Below are positions 6,724 through 15,133 of a stretch of DNA of 23,049 nt, in pieces. Source of the stretch: Candidatus Brocadiales bacterium. Lineage in GTDB: Bacteria; Planctomycetota; Brocadiia; Brocadiales; Bathyanammoxibiaceae. Each line of letters opens with the position of its first letter. Within the stretch, counting starts at the first letter, position 1. The notes below the pieces were generated by a model. That model did not search any database, was not told where the DNA came from, and saw only the letters and a list, made by a program, of their open reading frames with translations. The position numbers and the translations under genes were made by a program. The stretch is taken from positions 1 to 23,049 of the forward strand of contig JAUQZZ010000011.1 in assembly GCA_030586765.1 (NCBI GenBank). Reading direction: 5' to 3'.

Positions 6724-6789
6724 AGTGTGGGGCGGCTTATGTAAGCGGTCACTAGGCCCAAGAGAAAGGCCTCTAGACCATCCCACACT
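6724..6789 (-). other. Imperfect multi-stem structure between folD and the polyprenyl synthase
   Basis: AGTGTGGG at 6724-6731 pairs perfectly with CCCACACT at 6782-6789. Between them lie GCTTATGTAAGC (a small hairpin) and an imperfect stem around AGGCC...GGCCT. Together they form a three-stem shape just downstream of the folD stop. It may block readthrough or protect the folD mRNA end. No U-tract follows on the - strand, so it is not a standard intrinsic terminator. It lacks the T-loop and anticodon features of a tRNA. Confidence 0.4.
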
Positions 6790-6806
6790 TAATTGAAACT
6801 TACCTT

Positions 6807-7700
6807 TTAGACCATCTTTGCAGCTTCCACAGCGTTTCTTAGGAGCATGGCCACCGTTACTGGGCCAACCCCCCCAGGCACAGGAGTAATAAAGGAAGCT
6901 ACTTCCTTCGCCTCTTGGAAGTTAACATCTCCTACGATTTTCATCTTTTGTTTACCTTTTTTGTCTAAAACTGGTTTTCCTTCGGCATCAAATTCTGGCA
7001 CCTTGTTGATACCTACGTCTATGACTACAGCGCCGGGTTTAATCATATCTCCTCTAAGGAGGCCTGCCTTACCTGCGGCGGCTACTAGTATATCGGCCCT
7101 CTTAGTGTGAAGGGTCATATCCCTTGTAGCAGTATGGCATATGGTGGGTGTGACGTTAAGGTCTAAAAGAAGCAGGGCTACAGGCTTTCCTACAATAGCG
7201 CTCCGTCCGATGATGGTAGCCTCCATGCCCCTGGTTTCTACTACTGAGCTTTTTATAAGCTCTATTACTGCCATAGCCGTACAGGGTGCAAGCCTGGCCT
7301 TCCCGTATACTAGTTGTCCCATACTGGCCAGGTTCATCCCCTCCACGTCTTTCAGAGGGGAGATAGAGGACTGTACCCTCTGGGCATTTATCCCTTTAGG
7401 CAGAGGCATTTGAAGGATAACCCCTGTAATAGAAGGGTTACTATTAAGGCCTTCTATGTGGGCAATGAGGTCCTTTTCGCTGAGCCCTTCTGGTAGGTCT
7501 TCCAGGGTGTATCTTATATCTATCTCCTCGCATAGTTTACTCTGGCTACGGATGTAGACCTCGGAGGCAGGGTTCTTGCCCACCTGTACCGCTACGAGAT
7601 GGGGTATCTTTCCATTCCTCTTCAAGGTCTGTACCTCTTTATGCAATTCCTCTCTTATCTTGTTGGCTAAGGCTTCTCCGTTGATAAGTTGTGCCGTCAT
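6807..7700 (-). CDS. folD: FolD-like methylene-tetrahydrofolate dehydrogenase, cyclohydrolase activity doubtful
   Basis: The 297-residue protein is full length for FolD. It has 'GVILQMPLP' (with the conserved Gln97), the Rossmann motif 'IIGRSAIVGKPVALLL' and the C-terminal 'ITPVPGGVGPVTVAMLL'. FolD normally both oxidises 5,10-methylene-tetrahydrofolate and hydrolyses the methenyl form. Two active-site positions differ here. The Y-x3-K motif reads Y49-I-R-S-Q53, so the catalytic lysine is glutamine; the CAG codon is clear. The K-D-V-D-G motif reads K-D-V-E120-G-M-N. Human K56Q mutants are reported to keep dehydrogenase but lose cyclohydrolase activity, so this protein may be a dehydrogenase only. 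There is also an insertion rich in GK before 'IVGDV'. It has its own promoter at 7756-7783. Confidence 0.9.
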   Translation of the reverse strand: MTAQLINGEALANKIREELHKEVQTLKRNGKIPHLVAVQVGKNPASEVYIRSQSKLCEEIDIRYTLEDLPEGLSEKDLIAHIEGLNSNPSITGVILQMPLPKGINAQRVQSSISPLKDVEGMNLASMGQLVYGKARLAPCTAMAVIELIKSSVVETRGMEATIIGRSAIVGKPVALLLLDLNVTPTICHTATRDMTLHTKRADILVAAAGKAGLLRGDMIKPGAVVIDVGINKVPEFDAEGKPVLDKKGKQKMKIVGDVNFQEAKEVASFITPVPGGVGPVTVAMLLRNAVEAAKMV

Positions 7701-7755
7701 CTAAGGTTCCTCTGTTACGGATGGATGGAAGGAGGAAAACACTCTAAGCTAAAAT

Positions 7756-7783
7756 ATTATAAAGAGTAAGGAGGGGGTTGCAA
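7756..7783 (-). promoter_or_regulatory. Promoter for folD
   Basis: On the - strand TTGCAA (7783-7778) and a perfect TATAAT (7761-7756) are spaced by 16 bases, about 55 bases upstream of the folD ATG. The region 7701-7995 lies between two divergent genes and contains this promoter and the lptD promoter. I see no convincing protein gene in it. Confidence 0.7.
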
Positions 7784-7955
7784 GGGAAAAACCTCTCCCA
7801 CCTCAGAGACCAATCTCGTACGTCTTTGGTAGTAATACTTGGGCATGGGTAACTTCCATAAGAAGATTCCGCAAACCGCCTTACGGGTTAGGTGTGTTAT
7901 CTTATCCAGAGTGTTACCCGTGTCTATATACTCTACAATCTTTGTCACATTTTGA

Positions 7956-7983
7956 TTGACAAGCCTGTGGGATGCACTATAAT
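7956..7983 (+). promoter_or_regulatory. Strong promoter for lptD, overlapping the upstream in-frame ATG
   Basis: TTGACA (7956-7961) and TATAAT (7978-7983) are both perfect and are 16 bases apart. Transcription should begin near 7990. An in-frame ATG at 7972 lies before the -10 box, so it cannot be in this transcript. The next ATG, 7996, is only about six bases from the predicted transcription start. Confidence 0.8.
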
Positions 7984-7995
7984 CTGGCTTTTCCT

Positions 7996-10800
7996 ATGAA
8001 ACTTCTTAAGAAGGTTTTCACAGAGATATCCTTAAGCCTCGTTATCTCTGGCCTCTCTGTATGGCTGGGCTTAGAAGGTCTTGCCTTCCCTCAGGATATA
8101 ATCACCATAGAGGTCACACCCAATCCCATTGACATCCAGGCTGGTGGCATATCTACATGGCAAAAGGAGGGTGCAAGGGTCTTTGAGGCCAGTGGGGATG
8201 TGAGGATAAGCCAGGGGAAGGTCATGATAAGCGCCGACGACGCAATATGCTGGTTCTATGAACAAGAGGCTGGTCAGCAAACAGAGGCCAAGATGGATGT
8301 CCACTGCATGGGGAAGGTGGTCCTTATACAGGATCGCAAAAAGGAGAGGTATGCGGAGCTCTACGTCCGCCTGGAGACCACCGCTGGGGTAGTGGTGAAT
8401 CCCTATGCCGGGGGCGGCATTGGGACCCTTGAAGAGGAACCGCCTGGAGGTCTTTACCCAAGGACAAAAAAGATAAAAGAACTGGGTAAGGGAGAATTTG
8501 CTGTTAAAAAACCCCTTAAGGACATAGAGGTAATTAGCCCCCCTGGCGAACCAGAGGTGGTAGATATCGTAGCTGACGACCTTGATAGCTGGATAGAAGG
8601 TAATACGAGAATAGTGGTAGCTCTTGGCGATGTTGATATACGAAGGGCAAAAACTACTATGAAAGCGGATAATGCTATCCTTTGGTTCGATCAGATAGAA
8701 GAAGCGGGCAAGAAACGCCAGGTCTACAAAGAACTCTATGCCCAGGGCAATGTAACCCTTATTACAGAAAAGGATGTGACTACAGCAGATAAAATCTTCC
8801 AGAACTTCAAGGAAAATAAAGCCATATACATAAATCCCAGGTTGAAGACCCCCATGCCCGACATGCCCCCCATGGTTGCCTACGTGAAGGGAAAGGAGAT
8901 GAAACAGCTAACCTCAGAAGAATATCTCCTCAAAAACGGCACCTTCACTACCTGCAGTTTCGGACACCCACACTACCACGTCAGGGGGGCAGCAGTGACC
9001 ATAACCCAGAGAACGTACACACCCAAGAAAAAACAAGAAAAAGAGCGCTATTGGGAGGCCGTCTCCAGGCACAACGTCTTCTATGTGGGTAAGATACCCC
9101 TAGCCTTCCTGCCTGTCTATAAATATAGTACGAGGGAAAAGGAGCACCTCCTGAGAGCGCTGAGCGTTGGCTCTTCCAGCCGCTACGGCCGTTTTGTACG
9201 CACGGATTGGAACCCCTATGCCCTGGGCGTCTTTGGCCCAGAGCCCGAGATAGGCAAGTGGAGCAACCTCACGATTGAGGCAGACTATCTCTCTCTGAGA
9301 GGACCCGCAGGAGGCGTCAATTTCGAATACGATCGGGAGGATCTGGGGATGGAGGGCCTCTTGGATACATACTTTATTAGCGACAAAAAGGCTTCAGACC
9401 AGAATCCTACCAAAGAAAAAATTGAACACAAAAACCGAGGAAGGGTGCTGTGGCGCCACAGGGACCAGTTGACTGAGTATTGGCGTATGGACGCAGAACT
9501 CTCCCTGCTCAGTGACAGGGGCTTCATGAGAGAATTCTTTGAGCGGGAATTTAAAGAAGGTAAGGCCCAGGAAACAGACCTATACTTCAGGAGACTTAAG
9601 GATAATCAAGGCACTACCTTCCTCCTAAAGAGACAAATCCATGGTTTCGACACAGGCCTAGAGACCTTGCCCCAGATAAACTACAGGCTTATAAGCCAGC
9701 CCTTATGGGAGGATAGACTAAACTTTACCTCCCAGTCCGAGATGTCCTATCTAGACTTTAAGATTGACGACGAGATGGACGTAAGGAGCCCTAAGACCTT
9801 TGAAAAGCTTAAAAGAACCACAGGTGATAGCTTTAGGGTGGATACAGATAACACCCTTAGCCTGCCCTTCCAGTTTTGGGTTATGAAGGTCAGCCCCTTT
9901 GTGGGATCCCGTGTAACGGGTTACAGTAAGAGCCTGGAAGATACGGGGCCTAACGATGGCCCTCCCGAAGGGAGGCTTATAGGTAGCCTTGGTCTTGATT
10001 CAAGTACCAGTTTTTGGCGTATCTATAGCCTGGAGAGCAAGCTCCTGAGGATCCACAAGCTCAGGCATGTGATTACTCCGGAATTCCGCTGGGTCGCTGC
10101 CCCAGTGGTTACAAAGGATCCCGACGACCTCTTGCAATACGACTCCAGAGATGCTATAGACAACTTTCACAGTGCTGTTATACGCTTAAGGAACCGTATG
10201 CAAACGCGCCGCGGCCCACCCTGGAAGATGCGCACCGTGGACCTATTAGACCTTGGCCTCGAACTCCATCTCCAGGGCCCTACAAAGGAAACCCCTCGCG
10301 GCTTCGTCACTCACAACGTTGGCAATGCAGAGGGCTTCGTAGTGCCCGAAAGGGATAGCTTCCTTCAATTCGACCTTCGTTCACAAGTCACCGACAGGAT
10401 AACCCTGGCCTCTGAACGTAATGAATATAATATCAATGACTTACAACTAGATGTCTTTAACTTGGGGATGAGTTTCCAGAGGTCCCCCACCTGGGGACAT
10501 TTTGTTGGCTACAGATTCTTAAAAGACACGTCCACAGCAATGACCATCGGCACAAACATCTTAATTGGTGATAAATGGAATCTGAATTTTGGGGAGACCT
10601 TTGCCTTCAAAACCAAGACAGCAAAGGCAGACAGCACTTCAAAGAATCTAGCCTCGAGCTTTTCCTTCTCGAGAGATGCACATGATTGGACTAGTGGTTT
10701 TTCTCTGAATTTTGACGTTGCCAACCGCAACACCACCTTTAGCTTTTTTGTGCAGCCTAAGGGCATAAAAAGAGGCACTGGGCGCGGCTACAGCTTTTAA
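7996..10800 (+). CDS. lptD: LptD/OstA-family LPS-assembly outer membrane protein
   Basis: The protein is about 934 residues. It starts with a signal peptide (MKLLKKVFTEISLSLVISG...GLAFPQ). Two OstA/LptA-like beta-jellyroll segments follow; each has the 'GDVxI...KxxxxADxAIxWF' pattern, at about residues 60-90 and 205-230. The C-terminal half is a beta barrel ending in an aromatic residue (GYSF), as outer membrane proteins do. LptD inserts lipopolysaccharide into the outer leaflet, so this is evidence for a Gram-negative envelope. Start 7996 was chosen because the promoter -10 box lies at 7978-7983; there is no ribosome binding site, so translation is probably leaderless. A Cys at about residue 320 (TTCSFGHPHYH) stands near the start of the barrel. 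Confidence 0.88.
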   Translation: MKLLKKVFTEISLSLVISGLSVWLGLEGLAFPQDIITIEVTPNPIDIQAGGISTWQKEGARVFEASGDVRISQGKVMISADDAICWFYEQEAGQQTEAKMDVHCMGKVVLIQDRKKERYAELYVRLETTAGVVVNPYAGGGIGTLEEEPPGGLYPRTKKIKELGKGEFAVKKPLKDIEVISPPGEPEVVDIVADDLDSWIEGNTRIVVALGDVDIRRAKTTMKADNAILWFDQIEEAGKKRQVYKELYAQGNVTLITEKDVTTADKIFQNFKENKAIYINPRLKTPMPDMPPMVAYVKGKEMKQLTSEEYLLKNGTFTTCSFGHPHYHVRGAAVTITQRTYTPKKKQEKERYWEAVSRHNVFYVGKIPLAFLPVYKYSTREKEHLLRALSVGSSSRYGRFVRTDWNPYALGVFGPEPEIGKWSNLTIEADYLSLRGPAGGVNFEYDREDLGMEGLLDTYFISDKKASDQNPTKEKIEHKNRGRVLWRHRDQLTEYWRMDAELSLLSDRGFMREFFEREFKEGKAQETDLYFRRLKDNQGTTFLLKRQIHGFDTGLETLPQINYRLISQPLWEDRLNFTSQSEMSYLDFKIDDEMDVRSPKTFEKLKRTTGDSFRVDTDNTLSLPFQFWVMKVSPFVGSRVTGYSKSLEDTGPNDGPPEGRLIGSLGLDSSTSFWRIYSLESKLLRIHKLRHVITPEFRWVAAPVVTKDPDDLLQYDSRDAIDNFHSAVIRLRNRMQTRRGPPWKMRTVDLLDLGLELHLQGPTKETPRGFVTHNVGNAEGFVVPERDSFLQFDLRSQVTDRITLASERNEYNINDLQLDVFNLGMSFQRSPTWGHFVGYRFLKDTSTAMTIGTNILIGDKWNLNFGETFAFKTKTAKADSTSKNLASSFSFSRDAHDWTSGFSLNFDVANRNTTFSFFVQPKGIKRGTGRGYSF

Positions 10801-10810
10801 GGAGAAGACC

Positions 10811-11302
10811 ATGACCAAGGCGGTTTACCCTGGCACCTTCGACCCCTTGACCTACGGACACCTGGACCTTATAGAAAGGGGTAGCAAGGTTTTTGATGAG
10901 ATAGTGGTGGCCCTCGGAGATAATCCCCTGAAAACGCCCCTATTTACTGTGGAAGAAAGGAAGAGGATGATCGTTGACCATACAAAACATCTCAAAAACG
11001 TAAAGGTAGATTGCTTTGAGGGTATGCTTGTGGATTACTTGAAGAAGCAAAAGACAAATATCATCCTCAGGGGTATCCGAACCGTATCAGACTTTGAATG
11101 GGAATTCCAGAGGGCCCTTACCAATCGTGCCCTGAAAAAAGACGTTGAGACTGTCTTCATCATGACTAGTGAGCAGTATTCCTTTTTGAATTCCAGTCTT
11201 ATAAAGGAAGCTGTTAGCCTGGGGGGAGACGTTAGCGCCTTTGTTCCTGCCAGTATAGGAAAGCTCCTGAGAGAAAGACTCCTTCGGAAAAGGGTCTTCT
11301 GA
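10811..11302 (+). CDS. coaD: Phosphopantetheine adenylyltransferase
   Basis: This 163-residue protein has the nucleotidyltransferase signature 'YPGTFDPLTYGHLDLIERG', with the T-x-G-H motif that binds ATP, followed by 'ILRGIRTVSDFEWEFQRALTNRAL' and 'TSEQYSFLNSSLIKEAVSLGGDVS'. These are the diagnostic segments of CoaD, which transfers AMP from ATP to 4'-phosphopantetheine in the fourth step of coenzyme A synthesis. Length matches the family (about 160 residues). It begins 10 bases after lptD with the ribosome binding site AAGGAGAAG, so the two genes are probably on the same transcript. Nothing in the sequence is unusual. Confidence 0.97.
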   Translation: MTKAVYPGTFDPLTYGHLDLIERGSKVFDEIVVALGDNPLKTPLFTVEERKRMIVDHTKHLKNVKVDCFEGMLVDYLKKQKTNIILRGIRTVSDFEWEFQRALTNRALKKDVETVFIMTSEQYSFLNSSLIKEAVSLGGDVSAFVPASIGKLLRERLLRKRVF

Positions 11303-11337
11303 TTTATACCTCTTGTTCCCTCAAGGCCAGCTAATCT

Positions 11338-12129
11338 ATGAAATTGAAAATCCTGGCTCTAGGCGACATAGTAGGCCGACCGGGTCGGGAGATCATTGAA
11401 AAAAAACTCCCACAGCTCATAAAAGAGGAAGCCATCGATTTTGTGGTAGCTAACGGAGAAAACTCAGCCGGAGGCTCGGGTATAACCCTTGAGGTGGCTG
11501 AGAAACTCTTCTCCGCTGGCCTAGACGTTATTACCACAGGAGACCATATCTGGAAGAAAAAAGAGATTATACCTGTCTTGGAAAGGGAGCCAAGGATACT
11601 GAGACCAGCAAACTACTCCCCCCTGGCTAAAGGAAGGGGTTGGGTTGTGGTGGAAGACCATAGGGGACACCTAATAGGGGTAATAAACCTTATTGGCCGA
11701 GTCTTCATGCAACCTGTAGATTGTCCCTTCCGTACAGTAGACCAGATACTAAAGGAGGTCTCTAAAAAGACCTGTATCATCCTCTTGGATATGCATGCCG
11801 AAGCCACCTCGGAAAAGATTGCTATGGGATGGTATCTAGATGGCAGGGTAACCGCTGTAGTAGGAACCCATACCCACGTCCAGACGGCCGATGAAAGGGT
11901 CCTGCCTGGAGGCACGGCCTATATTACAGACCTGGGGATGACAGGCCCTTACCGGTCTATTCTGGGCAGAGATATAGACAGGGTTCTTAAGGCCATCGTG
12001 ACGCAGATGCCCACACGCTTCGACGTGGCGGAAAAAGACGTGCGAATGAGCGGTGCGATAATCACAGCAGACCCCTCCACAGGGAAGGCCGAGGATATTA
12101 AGAGATGGGTGGTACACGGAAGTGACTAA
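11338..12129 (+). CDS. YmdB-family metallophosphoesterase
   Basis: This 263-residue protein has the binuclear metal-site motifs of the YmdB/TIGR00282 family: 'ALGDIVGRPGR' at the N-terminus, 'VVANGENSAGGSGIT', 'ITTGDHIWKKKEI', 'LDMHAEATSEKIAMGW' and 'VVGTHTHVQTADE'. In Bacillus the family member hydrolyses 2',3'-cyclic AMP and affects RNA turnover and biofilm genes; the role in this organism is not known. In many bacteria it lies close to rny and to xseB/dxs, and here a short XseB-like gene overlaps its 3' end and dxs follows. The ribosome binding site is weak; the start was kept because the motif 'KILALGDIVG' begins at residue 4. Confidence 0.93.
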   Translation: MKLKILALGDIVGRPGREIIEKKLPQLIKEEAIDFVVANGENSAGGSGITLEVAEKLFSAGLDVITTGDHIWKKKEIIPVLEREPRILRPANYSPLAKGRGWVVVEDHRGHLIGVINLIGRVFMQPVDCPFRTVDQILKEVSKKTCIILLDMHAEATSEKIAMGWYLDGRVTAVVGTHTHVQTADERVLPGGTAYITDLGMTGPYRSILGRDIDRVLKAIVTQMPTRFDVAEKDVRMSGAIITADPSTGKAEDIKRWVVHGSD

Positions 12130-12238
12130 AATACCCACTTTAAAGACTCTAGCTACAAGGGCTTTGCAGAAACTAGAAGATGGTCAACTTAATTTAGACG
12201 AATCTCTTGCAAAATGCAAAAATGTTATTAAAATATAA
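12122..12238 (+). CDS. Very short XseB-like protein (exodeoxyribonuclease VII small subunit-like)
   Basis: A 38-residue frame opens at GTG 12122, inside the last codons of the YmdB-type gene, and ends at TAA 12236-12238. The stretch ALQKLEDGQLNLDESLAKC closely follows the XseB core, which normally reads 'LE-IVE-LE-G-L-LEESL'. XseB is the small subunit of exonuclease VII and is usually about 60-80 residues, so this copy lacks the first and last helices. Its position between the YmdB-type gene and dxs is common for xseB. It could be a minimal functional version or a decayed remnant, and no xseA is in view. An 8-base overlap with the upstream gene suggests translational coupling. Confidence 0.5.
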   Translation: MTKIPTLKTLATRALQKLEDGQLNLDESLAKCKNVIKI

Positions 12239-12362
12239 CAAATTTTAGGCCCCACACAGGGGTGAGAAGGGTAAAGTAGAGATTGATACAACTAGTGAAA
12301 GAACGTCTTGTAAGGATAGCCCAGGCAGAAGGTAAATAACAAGGGTTATTAAAGGAGAAAAG

Positions 12363-14285
12363 ATGTCGAGACTACTAAACACCATTAATGGCCCAGAAGA
12401 CCTAAAGGGGATACCCCTGGAAGAGCTTCCCCACCTCGCCGAGGAGATAAGGGAAGTGATTATTGATGTGGTATCCAAGAATCCTGGCCACCTATCTTCT
12501 AACCTGGGGGTGGTGGAGCTTACAATGGCCCTGCACTACTGCTTTAATTTTAAGGAGGACAAGCTTGTTTGGGACGTAGGCCACCAGTCTTACGTGCATA
12601 AGCTTCTCACGGGCAGGAAAGAGGCCTTTCACAGCCTTCGGCAGTATAAGGGCCTTAGCGGATTTCCAGACAAGAAGGAAAGTCTTTACGATCCCTTTAC
12701 CTGTGGCCACAGCGGTAATGCCATCTCTAGTGCCCTGGGATTAGTCTGCGGGGGCGACATCCTAGGTAAAGAAAGAAAAGTAGTGGTTGTGGTAGGAGAT
12801 GGTGCTATGGGGGCAGGTATGTCCTTTGAAGCCCTGAACCATGCTGGAGACCTAAAAAAGGATCTCCTTGTAGTCTTAAATGACAACGAGATGGCCATCT
12901 CAAGGACCGTTGGCGCCGTGGGTAAATACCTTACCCAGATACGTACCTTGCCTCTCTACAACGAATTCAAGAAGGAGCTACATCATGTTCTAAATATCCT
13001 CCCTATCTTTGGTAAACCCATGGAGAACGTCCTTGAACACCTTACTGAGGCGGTAAAAAGGGGAATGACCCCAGGCCAGATATTTGAGGATTTAGGATTC
13101 AGGTATTACGGTCCAGTAGACGGACACAATATCCCTCCACTCATAGGTACCCTCAACCGTTTAAAACACCTGAAAGGCCCTATGCTCCTCCATGTCATTA
13201 CCCAGAAGGGTAAGGGCTTTGAGCCTGCCCTGCAGAATCCTACTCGATTCCACAGTGCAGGGGCCTTCCAGCTTTGCAATGGTAAGGTAGTGGAAGTGTC
13301 CCAGGCAAAAAAGACCTCCTATACCAAGGTCTTTGGCCAGGCCCTGGTAGAACTGGCCGAGGAAAAGGATAAGATAGTGGCCATTACCGCTGCTATGCTC
13401 GATGGCACAGGGCTTACCACCTTCAGGGAAAAATTTCCCCAAAGGTACTTAGACGTAGGCATCTGCGAGCAGCATGCCATCGGACTGGCTAATGGACTAG
13501 CGGCCTCGGGTCTAAAACCCGTTGCGGCCATATACTCAACCTTTCTCCAGCGGGCCTACGACCAGGTCTTTCACGATGTCTGCCTCCAGGAGAAGGAGAA
13601 CGGGGTAGTCTTTGCCATGGACAGGGCAGGCCTGGTGGGCAATGATGGCCCTACCCATCACGGTGTCTTTGATATCTCCTATCTCAGACATCTGCCCGGT
13701 ATCAAGCTTATGGCTCCAAAGGACGGCAGGGAACTGAGACGGATGCTAAGACTGGCTGTAGAGTTCCAGGGGCCTGTAGCCATCCGCTACCCTAAGGATA
13801 GCATACCTGACGAAGAACTTGACTTGCCAGACCGCCACTTCTCCGTGGGAGAGGCGGAGGTCTTAAGGGAAGGCTCTGATGGCGCCATTATCGCCTACGG
13901 CGCCACGGTCTACCCTTCCTTCCAGGCTGCGGAAAAACTCAATAGAGAAGGGATAGAGGCCACCGTTATCAACGCCCGTTTTGCAAAACCCTTGGACAAG
14001 GCCCTTATCCTTGAGGCCGTCAAAAACCATCCCTTTGTCCTGACCGTTGAGGATCACAGTCTAGCCGGAGGCTTCGGCTCCGCCGTATTAGAGATGCTAT
14101 CTGAGGAAGGAGAAGATGTAAGAAAGGTGCGTAGGCTGGGCATTCCAGACAGGTTTATAGAGCATGGCTCAAGGGAGGTGCTGCTGAGGATACTAGGGCT
14201 TGATTCAGAAGGCATCTACAAGAGATTTACCCTAGAGATGGAGAAGCTTGGGTTTTATCCTCTTAAGGTGGCCAGAAACCGATAG
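12363..14285 (+). CDS. dxs: 1-deoxy-D-xylulose-5-phosphate synthase
   Basis: At 640 residues this is a full-length DXS. It shows the thiamine diphosphate motif 'VVVVGDGAMGAGMSFEALNHAGDL...VVLNDNEMAIS', the catalytic-glutamate segment 'DVGICEQHAIGLANGLA' and 'MDRAGLVGNDGPTHHGVFDISYLRHLPGI'. It joins pyruvate and glyceraldehyde-3-phosphate to make DXP, the first step of the MEP isoprenoid pathway. The product feeds the polyprenyl synthase at 5653-6624. ATG 12363 follows AAAGGAG. The 124-base gap before it holds a weak hairpin near 12250 but no clear promoter. NAD kinase follows after 5 bases. The protein has no missing catalytic residue that I can see. Confidence 0.97.
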   Translation: MSRLLNTINGPEDLKGIPLEELPHLAEEIREVIIDVVSKNPGHLSSNLGVVELTMALHYCFNFKEDKLVWDVGHQSYVHKLLTGRKEAFHSLRQYKGLSGFPDKKESLYDPFTCGHSGNAISSALGLVCGGDILGKERKVVVVVGDGAMGAGMSFEALNHAGDLKKDLLVVLNDNEMAISRTVGAVGKYLTQIRTLPLYNEFKKELHHVLNILPIFGKPMENVLEHLTEAVKRGMTPGQIFEDLGFRYYGPVDGHNIPPLIGTLNRLKHLKGPMLLHVITQKGKGFEPALQNPTRFHSAGAFQLCNGKVVEVSQAKKTSYTKVFGQALVELAEEKDKIVAITAAMLDGTGLTTFREKFPQRYLDVGICEQHAIGLANGLAASGLKPVAAIYSTFLQRAYDQVFHDVCLQEKENGVVFAMDRAGLVGNDGPTHHGVFDISYLRHLPGIKLMAPKDGRELRRMLRLAVEFQGPVAIRYPKDSIPDEELDLPDRHFSVGEAEVLREGSDGAIIAYGATVYPSFQAAEKLNREGIEATVINARFAKPLDKALILEAVKNHPFVLTVEDHSLAGGFGSAVLEMLSEEGEDVRKVRRLGIPDRFIEHGSREVLLRILGLDSEGIYKRFTLEMEKLGFYPLKVARNR

Positions 14286-14290
14286 ATTGG

Positions 14291-15133
14291 ATGAAGAGGG
14301 CACTAATTATCGGAGATACAAGAAAGCCCAAGATACAAAGTGCCCTTCAGGAGCTGAATTCGTGGCTAAAGGAGAGGGCTCAGACTATCATCCTTGACCT
14401 TGCCCAGGAGGAGGAAAAAAGGTCCTTGGAAGGGGACATAGCCGTAGTCCTGGGGGGCGATGGTGCCTTCTTGAGGGCCTCAAGGATAGTAAGTCCCTTT
14501 GGTATCCCCCTGGTAGGGGTACACCTGGGAACCTTTGGCTTCTTAGCAGAGCTTACACCAACAGATATGTACGACTATTTAGAAAAGGCCTTAAGAAACG
14601 AATGCCGAATAGTCCCAAGGATGCTCTTGAACTGCCGGCTCGAGCGTGGACAGAAAGTTATAAAGGAGTCCTTAGGCGTTAATGATGCAGTAATATCCAG
14701 GTCATCTCTGTCGAGGCTTATATCCATAAGACTTTTCATAGATGAAGAAGAGGTAACCGTTTATAGTAGTGATGGCCTGATTGTGTCCACCCCTATGGGC
14801 TCAACGGCTCACTGCCTGGCAGCGGGTGGACCTATTTTGTCTCCCGACCTGGACGCCTTTGTTATCTTGCCCATCTGCCCCCACACCTTAACCAACAGGC
14901 CCCTAGTGATCTCAAGCGACTCTAGGATAGAGATGGAGCCCACCAGTGAGGGGGTTGAGATAGGCCTGACTGTAGACGGACAGGTCTACGAGGATATCCT
15001 TCCAGGAGATAGGATAAAGGTGGAAAGGGCCAGGCTCCCTCTACGATTTGTTGATACAGGAATAAGGAGCTTTTACGCCGTGTTGAGGGAGAAATTGGCT
15101 TGGGGAGGTAGTCCAAAGTATGGTAGTAGTTAA
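14291..15133 (+). CDS. nadK: NAD kinase
   Basis: This 280-residue protein has the NAD kinase signatures: 'VVLGGDGAFLRASRIV' (the GGDG ATP/NAD site), 'GVHLGTFGFLAEL', 'LGVNDAVISR' in place of the usual NE, 'SSDGLIVSTPMGSTAHCLAAGGPILSPDL' and 'LTNRPLVI'. It phosphorylates NAD to NADP using ATP or polyphosphate. The family normally has STPTGSTAY; here it is STPMGSTAH, a change of the residue after the TGSTA loop. The C-terminus overlaps the start of the downstream ferredoxin-like gene by 14 bases. Placing a NAD kinase directly before a 2-oxoacid oxidoreductase cluster in the same operon is unusual. It is preceded by dxs with a 5-base gap. Confidence 0.95.
   Translation: MKRALIIGDTRKPKIQSALQELNSWLKERAQTIILDLAQEEEKRSLEGDIAVVLGGDGAFLRASRIVSPFGIPLVGVHLGTFGFLAELTPTDMYDYLEKALRNECRIVPRMLLNCRLERGQKVIKESLGVNDAVISRSSLSRLISIRLFIDEEEVTVYSSDGLIVSTPMGSTAHCLAAGGPILSPDLDAFVILPICPHTLTNRPLVISSDSRIEMEPTSEGVEIGLTVDGQVYEDILPGDRIKVERARLPLRFVDTGIRSFYAVLREKLAWGGSPKYGSS

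Noticed and set aside
6724..6789. A tRNA-like cloverleaf between folD and the polyprenyl synthase
   Set aside because: The length is about 66 bases, and there is no T-loop (TTCRA) or recognisable anticodon arm on either strand.
7757..7948. A 63-residue - strand frame (GTG start) in the gap between folD and lptD
   Set aside because: It has no ribosome binding site, no recognisable domain, and its 3' end lies over the folD promoter (-10 box at 7761-7756).
12239..12362. A hairpin CCCC-acaca-GGGG before dxs as a terminator or riboswitch
   Set aside because: The stem is only four base pairs, no T-tract follows, and I see no known riboswitch pattern.
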